The notes beneath the pieces were generated by a model. The model ran no database searches. It saw only the letters and a list, made by a program, of their open reading frames with translations, and was not told the DNA's origin. A program made the position numbers and the translations under genes. From Vicinamibacterales bacterium (lineage in GTDB: Bacteria > Acidobacteriota > Vicinamibacteria > Vicinamibacterales > UBA2999): a stretch of DNA of 64,000 bases. This document shows, in pieces, positions 18,084-25,665 of the stretch (its first letter is position 1; each line of letters starts with the position of its first letter). The stretch is from the NCBI GenBank assembly GCA_041394705.1, contig JAWKHS010000006.1, positions 345,534 through 409,533 of the forward strand. Reading direction: 5' to 3'.

Positions 18084-18200
18084 CTACCTCTGGTTTCGGC
18101 CAGCCGGGGACCCGCCTGCAGCGGTCGGCGGCCGATCCGTGAAGGGAACCGTCGCCCGATCTCGTTGACCCGGCGCAACTTCCGGCTCGGCGAGTGCCCA

Positions 18201-18227
18201 GGTCTGCACAGACCCGCGTGGTATGAT
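18201..18227 (+). promoter_or_regulatory. Candidate nuoG promoter with palindromic operator-like site
   Basis: TATGAT at 18222-18227 lies 10 nt before the ATG at 18238. GGTCTG-CA-CAGACC (18201-18214) is a perfect 6-bp inverted repeat that covers the position where the -35 box would sit. No consensus -35 is present, which fits a regulator-dependent promoter. Function not proven. Confidence 0.4.
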
Positions 18228-18237
18228 CCGCTCCGCC

Positions 18238-20070
18238 ATGGAACAGGTGACGCTCACGATCGACGGCATGCCGGTCACGGTGCCCAAGGGCACGACGGTG
18301 CTGCAGGCCGCCATTCGGGCCGGCATTCAGGTGCCCTACTACTGCTACCACCCGGGGTTGGGGATCGACGCGTCGTGCCGCGTGTGCCTGGTGAAGATCG
18401 AGAAGATGCCGAAGCTGCAGACGTCGTGCTCGACGCCGGTGGCCGAGGGCATGGTGGTGCACACGCAGGACGCCGAGAGCGTGGATGCCCGTGCCGGGGT
18501 GTTCGAGTTCCTGCTCATCAATCACCCGCTCGACTGCCCCGTCTGTGACAAGGGCGGCGAGTGCCCGCTGCAGGACTTCTCGTACTCGTTCGGGAACGTC
18601 CAGAGCCGCATGGACTTTCCGCGGCGCACGTTCGACGGGGAGGGCGTGAAGGCGGACGTGGATTTCGGACCGACCCTGATGCTCAACCGCAACCGCTGCA
18701 TCATGTGCACGCGGTGCGCGCGCTTCATGCGCGAGGTGGACGGCGACGCTCAGATTGGCGTGATCGATCGCGGCAATGGAAGCGAGATCGCCACCTTCAA
18801 CGAACAGGGCGTGCACTCGCTGCTGTCGGGCAACCTCATGGACGTGTGCCCGGTCGGCGCCATCACCACGAAGCAGTACCGGTTCCGGTCGCGGCCGTGG
18901 GACAACCCGAGCGCCGTGGACACCATCTGCACCGGCTGCTCGAAGGGCTGCGCGACGACGGCGTGGCTCCGGGCCAAGCCCGAATGGGCGAAGGGCTCGC
19001 GGCTCGTGCGCGTCACCCCGCGCTACAACCCCGAGGTGAACGGCTACTGGATGTGCGACATCGGCCGCTTCCAGTACGGGTGGGTCGAGAGTGACGACCG
19101 GCTCCGCCGCCCCGAGATGCGGACCCGCGACGGGGTGGTCCAGCCCGCCACGTGGAAGGACGCGCTCTCGCGCGTCCGCGACCTGCTGAACGACGCCGGC
19201 CGCCGCGATCCGGCGTCGGTGCGTTTCCTGGCGTCCGCGCACGCGAGCCTCGAAGAGCTGTTTCTCCTGAAGCGCATCGCGGTCGAGCTGAAGGGAGAAG
19301 CCGGCGCGGCCCACGTCACCGTGTCCTGGCGCCGCTCGGCCAAGTCGCAGCCCGCCGGCACGCAGTTCGTCATCCCGCCGACCGACGCCCCGAACGTGCT
19401 CGGTGCCCGCGATCTCGACCTGGCCGTGGGCGCCGGGCTGGACGGCTCCGCCGATCTCTCGGTGCTCCGCGCCGCCGCCGACGCCGGCGCCGTGGACGTC
19501 CTCTACGTGGTCGATCCCGGCCCGGGTGGCTCCCTGGGCGACACCGACTGGGTGGTCGACGCCCGGACGGCCGGCCGCATCAAGGCGCTCGTGTACCAGG
19601 GCGTGCTGGCCGGTCCTCTGGCCGCGGCGGCCGACGTGGTCCTGCCGGGCGCGGCCTGGGTCGAGAAGGACGGCTGCTTCACGAACGATCAGGGACGGCT
19701 CCAGGCCGCATCGAAAGCCCTTGTGACTCCTGGCGACGCGGTGGAAGACTGGCAGATCCTCACGAGCGTCGGTGCGGCTCTGGGCCTGCCCATGGCCTAC
19801 GACACGGGCGCCGCCGTTCGCGAAGACCTGGCGCGCGCGCTGGCCCCTCAGCCTGAATACGCGGGTCTCGGCGAGCAGACGTTCAACCGACCGGTGAGCG
19901 CCGAGACGTGGCTCCAGGCGTCGAACCCGTCCGAGCGCTGGAAGTGGGAAGTGATGTACCGCGACCTGCCGCCGGTGAAGGGCCACAACGTCCAGATGGA
20001 ACACGCGGCCAAGCCGTCGGCCATTCCGCTGCGCCTCGTGACCGAGGAGCTGGGCCGCGGATCCGACTAG
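18238..20070 (+). CDS. nuoG: NADH-quinone oxidoreductase subunit G-like iron-sulfur protein
   Basis: A 610-aa NuoG-like protein. The N-terminal ferredoxin has C36, C47, C50 and C64 (2Fe-2S). H96/C100/C103/C109 form the HxxxCxxCx5C 4Fe-4S site. C154/C157/C160/C204 form the next cluster. C231/C234/C238/C273 form the additional 4Fe-4S site of the molybdopterin-type domain, which fills the rest and is shorter than in E. coli NuoG (about 900 aa). Complex I subunit G passes electrons from NADH to quinone on the cytoplasmic side. No other nuo gene is in the window, so it is an orphan here. The ATG at 18238 is preferred over 18223 because the latter overlaps the -10 box. Confidence 0.88.
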   Translation: MEQVTLTIDGMPVTVPKGTTVLQAAIRAGIQVPYYCYHPGLGIDASCRVCLVKIEKMPKLQTSCSTPVAEGMVVHTQDAESVDARAGVFEFLLINHPLDCPVCDKGGECPLQDFSYSFGNVQSRMDFPRRTFDGEGVKADVDFGPTLMLNRNRCIMCTRCARFMREVDGDAQIGVIDRGNGSEIATFNEQGVHSLLSGNLMDVCPVGAITTKQYRFRSRPWDNPSAVDTICTGCSKGCATTAWLRAKPEWAKGSRLVRVTPRYNPEVNGYWMCDIGRFQYGWVESDDRLRRPEMRTRDGVVQPATWKDALSRVRDLLNDAGRRDPASVRFLASAHASLEELFLLKRIAVELKGEAGAAHVTVSWRRSAKSQPAGTQFVIPPTDAPNVLGARDLDLAVGAGLDGSADLSVLRAAADAGAVDVLYVVDPGPGGSLGDTDWVVDARTAGRIKALVYQGVLAGPLAAAADVVLPGAAWVEKDGCFTNDQGRLQAASKALVTPGDAVEDWQILTSVGAALGLPMAYDTGAAVREDLARALAPQPEYAGLGEQTFNRPVSAETWLQASNPSERWKWEVMYRDLPPVKGHNVQMEHAAKPSAIPLRLVTEELGRGSD

Positions 20071-20100
20071 GGTCCGGCCGTCCATCGATTCCGGCACGGC

Positions 20101-21300
20101 ATGCGACGTCCCATCGTTCGCTGGTCGGTCTTCGTGACGTCCGTCGCGGTGGCGGCGGGCTGCTGCTACTGGGCGGTGCGCCTCGAGCAGCGGGCCGCGG
20201 AACAACGCCGCGTCCAGACGGCGGCGACGGCCGACGGGCGGGCCATCCAGGGCGCCCTCACCGACGCGCGGCGCGCCTTGAGCGCGATGGCCTCGCCGGG
20301 CCAGGCCGCCGTGAGCTGGAGCCGGCAGGCCACGACCTCGATCGAGGCCGTGCGCTCCCGGCTGGGCACGTTGTCGGGCGTCGAAGGCGCCGCCGCGCTG
20401 AAAGGCCTGTCGGAGCGCCTGGACCGCTTGACGGATGCCGAGACGCGGGTGCGCGACAACGCCGTCGGCGGGCGGCCGCTCATGGCGAGCGACGTCGCGT
20501 TCGGCGAGGCCCTGCCCCACGTCGATGCCATCGACTCGCAGGTGGCGGACACCGTCTCGGCCATCTCGAACGGGGCCGACCGCGCGGTGGCCGCAGCGCG
20601 TGACGGCCAGCTGGCGGCCCTCGCCGGCGCGCTGGCCGCCCTGGGGCTCGCGGCCCTGATCCTGGTGCCCGTACCCGGGCGGCGGGAGCCGTCCAGCACC
20701 GAGAGCGAGGCGCCGGCGACTGAGCCCGCCCGCGGCACCCTGGACCTGTCGCTCCGCCCCGCCGACGCCCCTCCCTCGAAAGCCATGCCGGCGCGCCCGG
20801 CGCCCGACCTCGCGCCGCTCGCGGCGCTCGCGGCGGTCTGCGATGGCCTTGCCGGCCTGGCACGCGGCGACGAGCTCCCGGCCATGCTCGACCAGGCTCG
20901 GACCGCGCTGGCCGCTCGCGGCCTGGCGGTGTGGCTGACCGACGGCGATCGCACCGCACTGCAGGTCGTGGCGTCCGCCGGCTACGACGTTCGCGTGGTC
21001 CGACGATTCCCGGCCGTGCTGGTGTCGGACAACAACCCGACGTCCAGGGCGTACGCCACCGGGGGTCCGGTGGTGACAGCGGCCGGGGCCGGCCAGCCGG
21101 CCGCGGTCACGGTGCCGATCAAGGGCGCGAGGGGCACGGCCGGCGTGCTGTCGGCCGAGTTGATCGATGGGCGGATCGGCGACGACGAGACGGTCGCCCG
21201 CGCGCGCATCGTCGCGGCGCAGCTGGCCGGGCTCGTCGAGCCCCTGCCTCGTCGCGAGCGACAGGACGCGCCGCCGGCCGAGCGCGCCGAGAACGCCTGA
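20101..21300 (+). CDS. Membrane protein with C-terminal GAF-like domain
   Basis: A 399-aa protein. An N-terminal membrane anchor (about residues 8-25) is followed by a mostly helical, Ala-rich extracytoplasmic region (about 30-170) resembling a chemoreceptor or kinase sensor coil. A second membrane helix (about 172-192), a low-complexity Pro/Ala linker and a GAF-like domain (about 235-385) complete it. No kinase, cyclase or phosphatase domain follows, so the output is unclear; it may signal through a partner. It starts 30 nt after nuoG and could be cotranscribed. No ribosome-binding site is evident. Confidence 0.7.
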   Translation: MRRPIVRWSVFVTSVAVAAGCCYWAVRLEQRAAEQRRVQTAATADGRAIQGALTDARRALSAMASPGQAAVSWSRQATTSIEAVRSRLGTLSGVEGAAALKGLSERLDRLTDAETRVRDNAVGGRPLMASDVAFGEALPHVDAIDSQVADTVSAISNGADRAVAAARDGQLAALAGALAALGLAALILVPVPGRREPSSTESEAPATEPARGTLDLSLRPADAPPSKAMPARPAPDLAPLAALAAVCDGLAGLARGDELPAMLDQARTALAARGLAVWLTDGDRTALQVVASAGYDVRVVRRFPAVLVSDNNPTSRAYATGGPVVTAAGAGQPAAVTVPIKGARGTAGVLSAELIDGRIGDDETVARARIVAAQLAGLVEPLPRRERQDAPPAERAENA

Positions 21301-21352
21301 CGGGCGCCCACGCCGCGGTCGGTCGTCCCCGGCACGTTCGCCGTTCGCGCGA

Positions 21353-22282
21353 TCAGGCCGGCCGCCGGGACCGCCGTCTCTGTTCGCTCGCGGGCCGGTC
21401 GATCGTCGCCTTGAGCGTCACCGGCTTGCGATCCCGAATGATGTCCAGCGTGACCTCGCCGCTCTCCGGGGCGGCGGCGAGCGCGTCCATCAGGCCGCGG
21501 GCGTCCCTGACGGACGTGCCATTCACGGTGGTGATGACGTCGCCCGCCTTGACGCCGGCGCGCACCGCCGGGGAGTCGTCGGTGACGCTGGCGACCAGCA
21601 CGCCGCCGCTCGTGGCGCCGAAGTAGTCGGCCAGCTGATCGCCGAGCGTCTCCACCTGCACGCCGAGCCGCGCTCGGCCGCCGAGCGCCGGCCGGCCGTC
21701 GAACCGGAAGTTGAAGGCGGGCCCGGCGAGCTCGGGAAGCTCGCGGAGGCGGGGCAGGCTGCGCTCGAGCTCTTCCCGGATCTGCGGGCCGAGCCGGGCG
21801 GTCCATCCGAACTCGGCGTTCTGGGGCGTGATGTCGAACGTCTGGCGGGCCGTCCCTCGCCGGACGGTCATCTGCACGGAGCGGCCTGACGGCGTCTCCT
21901 GGACGAGCCGCGAGAACTGGCGCGCGCTGCGCACCTGCTCGCCGTCGAACTCGAGGACCACGTCACCTTCCTTCACGCCGGCCCTGGCAGCGGCGCTGTC
22001 TTCCTGCACCTCGTCGACGCGCACGCCCCTGGCGCCTGCCTCGTCCGCGTCGCTGACCATCACGCCAAGCTGGCTTCCGCGGCCGTCGAGAGCGAAGACC
22101 TGCCGTTCGCCGTCGCCGGCGATGAAGACGCCGGTGCCGCGCCGGCCGTCGGGCTGATCGGTTCGCTCTCCGCGGGTACTCCACGTCTGCCCGTCACCAG
22201 TGCGCGCGGCGAGGCCTGCCACGGCGACAGCAACCGCTGTCGCGAGCAGGCCGGTGATGACGACCGTTCGATGCCTCTTCAT
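21353..22282 (-). CDS. Periplasmic protein with two PDZ domains
   Basis: A 309-aa protein with a signal peptide or anchor (residues 9-26, VITGLLATAVAVAVAGLAA). The first PDZ domain (about 70-150) contains VQEDSAAARAGVKEGDVVLEFDG. The second (about 210-295) contains DDSPAVRAGVKAGDVITTVNG. There is no trypsin-like protease domain and so no catalytic triad; it is not a complete DegP. PDZ-only proteins bind C-termini and act as adaptors or chaperone-like factors. The ATG at 22282 is chosen because AGGAGAG precedes it. It is divergent from glnA. Confidence 0.85.
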   Translation of the reverse strand: MKRHRTVVITGLLATAVAVAVAGLAARTGDGQTWSTRGERTDQPDGRRGTGVFIAGDGERQVFALDGRGSQLGVMVSDADEAGARGVRVDEVQEDSAAARAGVKEGDVVLEFDGEQVRSARQFSRLVQETPSGRSVQMTVRRGTARQTFDITPQNAEFGWTARLGPQIREELERSLPRLRELPELAGPAFNFRFDGRPALGGRARLGVQVETLGDQLADYFGATSGGVLVASVTDDSPAVRAGVKAGDVITTVNGTSVRDARGLMDALAAAPESGEVTLDIIRDRKPVTLKATIDRPASEQRRRSRRPA

Positions 22283-22400
22283 GTCGGCTCTCCTCGATGA
22301 CGCGGGGCCCTGGCGGCGCGCCGCCAGGGGTCCCGTGGTCCCTTCCATCAGACGCCGCGCCAGGAATGTTGGCCGGCGGGAGGCCGGGCAGAGCCGGCCG

Positions 22401-22406
22401 TATACT
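22401..22406 (+). promoter_or_regulatory. -10 box of glnA
   Basis: TATACT at 22401-22406 lies 13 nt before the glnA ATG. No consensus -35 was found at 16-18 bp upstream. The transcript would have a leader of roughly 7 nt. No sigma-54 or NtrC-type site was seen here. Confidence 0.45.
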
Positions 22407-22419
22407 GGCGCTGCCGCCC

Positions 22420-23745
22420 ATGGACCGAAAAGCCGAGATTCTCGAGCGCGCGGGACGCGAAGGGGTGAAGTTCCTGCGGTTGCAGTTCACCGACATCCTC
22501 GGCGTCGTGAAGAACGTGGAGGTGCCCGACCGGCAGTTCGCTGACGCGCTCGACGGTCAGGTGCTCTTCGACGGTTCGTCGATCGAGGGCTTCGTCCGCA
22601 TCGAAGAGTCCGACATGTACCTGAAGCCGGACCTGGACACGTTCCAGGTCCTCCCGTGGCCGGACGCGAGCGGCGCCAAGGTGGGCAGCGTCACGTGCGA
22701 TATCGCGAATCCGGACGGCTCGCCGTTCGAGGGATGCCCGCGCTCGGCCCTGAAGCGGGCGATCGCCCGCGCCAGGGTGATGGACTTCCGCATGGTCGCG
22801 GGCCCCGAGGCGGAGTTCTTCCTGTTCCAGCGCGCCGACAGCGGACCGACCACCGTCACCCACGACACGGCGGGGTACTTCGACCTGGCGCCGGTGGACA
22901 AGGGCGAGGACGTGCGGCGCGAGATCGTGCTGGCACTGGAGCAGATGGGATTCACCGTGGAAGCGGCCCATCACGAAGTGGCGCCGGGACAGCACGAAGT
23001 GGACTTCCGCTACGACGACGTGCTGCGCACGGCCGACAACATCAGCACCTTCCGCTTCATCGTGAAGAACGTCGCCCAGCGCAACGGCCTGCACGCCACC
23101 TTCATGCCGAAGCCGATCTTCGGCGTGAACGGATCGGGCATGCACACCCACCAGACGCTGCGGAAGGGCGAGGCCAACGCCTTCTTCGACCCTGATCGTG
23201 AGTGGCAGTTGAGCGCGGCCTGTCTCCACTACATCGGCGGCCTGCTGCGCCACGCGCGCGCCTACTGCGCGGTGACGAACCCGCTCGTCAACTCCTACAA
23301 GCGACTGGTGCCCGGGCACGAGGCGCCCACGGCCGTGGCGTGGTCCGAGCGCAACCGCAGCCCGCTCGTCCGTGTCCCGGCCGCCCGCGGCGATGCCACC
23401 CGCGTCGAGCTGCGCCTCCCCGACCCCTCCTGCAACCCCTACCTCGCCCTGACGCTCATGCTGCGGGCCGGCATCGACGGCATCGTGCACGAGATGGACC
23501 CGGGTCCGCCGGTCAACAAGAACATCTTCAAGATGAGCCACAGGGAGCGGCGGCACCTGCGCATCGACGACCTGCCGTCCACCCTGGCCGAAGCGCTCGA
23601 CGAGCTGGAGAAGAGCGAGCTCGTCCGGGACGCACTTGGGGACCACATCTTCGCGCACTTCCTGGCCGCCAAGCGGGACGAGTGGGACGCGTACATCCGG
23701 CACGTCTCGCCTTGGGAACGGGATCGCTACCTGAGCGTCTACTGA
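22420..23745 (+). CDS. glnA: Glutamine synthetase, type I (alpha subtype)
   Basis: A 441-aa glutamine synthetase that joins ammonia and glutamate using ATP. Motifs include FDGSSIEGF (residues 48-56), PEAEFF, HHEVAPGQHEVDFRY, NGSGMHTHQ and the catalytic RVPAARGDATRVELRLPDP region. The length and the C-terminal SHRERRHLRIDDLPSTLAEA segment match the GSI-alpha subtype. The adenylylation tyrosine loop of GSI-beta enzymes is absent, so control is more likely by feedback or a repressor than by GlnE. The ATG at 22420 aligns with the family start; the frame is open further upstream without a sensible N-terminus. Confidence 0.95.
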   Translation: MDRKAEILERAGREGVKFLRLQFTDILGVVKNVEVPDRQFADALDGQVLFDGSSIEGFVRIEESDMYLKPDLDTFQVLPWPDASGAKVGSVTCDIANPDGSPFEGCPRSALKRAIARARVMDFRMVAGPEAEFFLFQRADSGPTTVTHDTAGYFDLAPVDKGEDVRREIVLALEQMGFTVEAAHHEVAPGQHEVDFRYDDVLRTADNISTFRFIVKNVAQRNGLHATFMPKPIFGVNGSGMHTHQTLRKGEANAFFDPDREWQLSAACLHYIGGLLRHARAYCAVTNPLVNSYKRLVPGHEAPTAVAWSERNRSPLVRVPAARGDATRVELRLPDPSCNPYLALTLMLRAGIDGIVHEMDPGPPVNKNIFKMSHRERRHLRIDDLPSTLAEALDELEKSELVRDALGDHIFAHFLAAKRDEWDAYIRHVSPWERDRYLSVY

Positions 23746-24068
23746 ACGGCGCCGGCGATGGACCCGGCCGAGCCTCGGCGACCCCGGTCGGTCCCCCGCG
23801 GAGGTCAGGCGTCCCTGCTCAAGGACGGCCAGATGCGACGGTCGAGGCGCCCTGCGTCGACTCACCCGTGAAGAAGCCCCGAGTTTCCGCGGAAATCCTT
23901 CGATCACGTCCCGATCGCCGGCCTCGGCACGTCTCTTGATTGTGAGTAGGATCGAGCGCGGCGGATCACCGGGGTGCGCTTCATCAGGCAGGCGCTGGCA
24001 TCGCCGCATCCCGGCAGCACGTTCACGATCCGTTGCGCTCACCGACAACGCCCACAGGAGGGCCACCA
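23746..24068. other. Intergenic region without a recognised gene
   Basis: A 323-bp stretch between glnA and the OB-fold lipoprotein gene. It holds a self-complementary 12-mer TTTCCGCGGAAA at 23884-23895 and a small CCGAG-C-CTCGG inverted repeat just after glnA that has no following T-run, so it is not a convincing terminator. TTGATT (23936-23941) and TAGGAT (23947-23952) are too close together for one sigma-70 promoter. No tRNA or riboswitch shape was recognised. Confidence 0.5.
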
Positions 24069-24437
24069 ATGCGCGTCCCGTTGAAGATCGTCTGGTCGGC
24101 CGCAGCGCTGCTCGTCGTCGTGATGCTCGCCGGGGCGTGCGCTTCCGTCCCGGGCCGTCCCGCCATTCAGCAGGTGCAGTCGCAGCCCGGGCGGTTCGTC
24201 GACCATTCGGTCACCTTGACCGGCACGGTCACGACGTCCTGGGGCGTGCCGCTCGTGGGCTTCAACGTCTACCGCATCGACGACGGCACCGGCGAAATCA
24301 CGGTGGTCTCGACCGACAAGCGGGTTCCAGGCAGGGGAGCGCGCGTGGAGGTCCGCGGGAAGGTCCAGGACGTGGCCGTGCTCGGCGGACGCCCCCTGGG
24401 GCTCCATGTCAGGGAGCAGCGGATTCGCTATCGCTAG
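24069..24437 (+). CDS. Small lipoprotein-like OB-fold protein
   Basis: A 122-aa protein. An N-terminal hydrophobic segment ends in LAGAC (Cys near residue 22), a near-lipobox, so it is probably a lipoprotein. The rest (about 35-122) has the strand pattern of a small OB-fold: VTLTGTVTTS, YRIDDGTGEITVVS, RGARVEVRGKVQDV. Similar OB-folds occur in periplasmic stress proteins; no specific function is assigned. A strong AGGAGGG lies upstream of the ATG at 24069, which fixes the start. A hairpin terminator follows 72 nt after the stop, so it is probably transcribed alone. Confidence 0.75.
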   Translation: MRVPLKIVWSAAALLVVVMLAGACASVPGRPAIQQVQSQPGRFVDHSVTLTGTVTTSWGVPLVGFNVYRIDDGTGEITVVSTDKRVPGRGARVEVRGKVQDVAVLGGRPLGLHVREQRIRYR

Positions 24438-24509
24438 TTAAGTGACTGACCAAGAAAGACTTCGAAGGCCGTTGAACCGTAGCCGCAGCGCGGAGAAGGC
24501 TTTCGAATC

Positions 24510-24554
24510 GCGCCGGGTCGACGATGTCCCACGTCGGCCCGGCGCTTCTTCTTT
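24510..24554 (+). terminator. Rho-independent terminator
   Basis: A 14-bp stem (24510-24523 with 24532-24545, one G-U type mismatch) closes an 8-nt loop and is followed by the T-rich run TTCTTCTTT (24546-24554). It ends the lipoprotein transcript. The T-run overlaps the start of the atpB -35 box, so termination and initiation are back to back. Confidence 0.75.
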
Positions 24555-24581
24555 GCCCGACCTTGTGAAATCAGGTACAAT
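24553..24581 (+). promoter_or_regulatory. Sigma-70-type promoter of atpB
   Basis: TTGCCC (24553-24558), 17-bp spacer, TACAAT (24576-24581). The GTG start of atpB is 10 nt after the -10 box, which implies a leader of only a few bases. Confidence 0.6.
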
Positions 24582-24590
24582 CGACCGCTC

Positions 24591-25304
24591 GTGGAGCAGC
24601 TCGAACACCCCTCACCGCTCGTCGATCTCGTGAATGCCCTGCTGGGGCCCGCGGGCATCCACGTGCCCGACTACCTGGTGTTCTGCGCCCTGATCGTCCT
24701 GTTCCTGGGCGCGATCGGGCTCATCGTGCGGTCCCGGCTCAGCGTCGAGAATCCCGGCAAGCTCCAGATCGTCCTCGAGGACGTCGTGGGGTTCCTCGTC
24801 GAGCAGCTCGAGAACCTCATGCCCCACAAGGGCAAGAAGTTCCTGCCGGTCGTCGGCACCGTGTTCCTCTTCATCCTCATCGGCAACCTGATGGGACAGA
24901 TTCCCGGGCTGGGCGCGCCGACGAGCAACGTGAACGTGCCGTTCGCGCTGGCGCTGGTGGCCTGGCTCTACTACCACTTCGAGGGCGTCAAGGCGCAGGG
25001 CATCGTGAGCTACCTGCTCCACTTCGCGTTCCCTCCCGGCGTTCCCAAGGTGATGGCGCCGCTGATGCTGCCCATCGAGATCATCAGCCACCTGTCGCGC
25101 GTGATGTCGCTGACGCTGCGCCTCTTCGGCAACATCTTCGGCGAGCACCTCGTGGTGCTCATCATCGGCAGCATCGTGCCCTTCATCGCGCCACTGCCCA
25201 TTCAGGCGCTCGGCCTCATCGTCGGTCCGCTGCAGGCGTTCATCTTCATGATCCTGACGGCGATCTACCTGTCCGCCGCGACCGCGGTGGACGAGCACCA
25301 CTAG
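24591..25304 (+). CDS. atpB: F-type ATP synthase subunit a
   Basis: A 237-aa membrane subunit of F0 that forms the proton half-channels against the c-ring. It shows five to six membrane helices and the essential R177 in SLTLRLFGNIFGEH, with Gln and His residues in the last helices. The GTG at 24591 gives the usual N-terminus and fits the promoter. It stands alone on the plus strand, 23 kb from the rest of the ATP synthase genes. Subunit c (atpE), normally next to it, is not found; a 165-bp palindromic element starts at its stop codon instead. Confidence 0.95.
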   Translation: MEQLEHPSPLVDLVNALLGPAGIHVPDYLVFCALIVLFLGAIGLIVRSRLSVENPGKLQIVLEDVVGFLVEQLENLMPHKGKKFLPVVGTVFLFILIGNLMGQIPGLGAPTSNVNVPFALALVAWLYYHFEGVKAQGIVSYLLHFAFPPGVPKVMAPLMLPIEIISHLSRVMSLTLRLFGNIFGEHLVVLIIGSIVPFIAPLPIQALGLIVGPLQAFIFMILTAIYLSAATAVDEHH

Positions 25305-25465
25305 TGTTCCGGAACCGAAGTTCGGTGACACATGATCCGGGCGCGGCGCCGGGATCGCCAGGCGCGACGACCGAAAATACCTTGAGTATTTGAGGGAGGA
25401 GCAACGCCGCGAGGCGGGATGCCCCTCCCGGAGCATGTCAGCGAACTTCGGTTCCGGGACACTAG
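25301..25465. mobile_element. MITE-like element with about 41-bp terminal inverted repeats and CTAG ends
   Basis: Left end 25301-25343 and the reverse complement of right end 25465-25425 match over about 41 bp with few mismatches and a 2-nt gap; the first 30 bases differ at only two positions. Both ends carry CTAG, which may be a 4-bp target duplication of the kind made by some IS5-family elements. The centre contains a second hairpin, AAATAC-CTTGA-GTATTT (25375-25391). There is no open frame for a transposase. The TAG stop of atpB is part of the left CTAG. Confidence 0.65.
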
Positions 25466-25665
25466 CTCCGCACCGGAAGCGGCCGGCGCCGCCACAGCGA
25501 CGGGGCGAACCCCGGCCGAGACCGTCCTCCCGTCCATCCGCCTCCGACCTGCCGTTCGCGGTTCGATGAGCCCTGGGACCGCCGGCCCCGGGGAGGGGCG
25601 CGGGCGTCACCGCGGTGGGACTGGCGCACGCGACCGCGCGCCATGCCGCAACGACCTGGCTGGCG

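Noticed and set aside
23746..23800. Terminator after glnA
   Set aside because: The small CCGAG/CTCGG stem has no T-run and only 5 bp.
25466..25665. Hidden atpE behind the MITE-like element
   Set aside because: Only 200 bp remain before the next gene and no two-helix hydrophobic frame is present.
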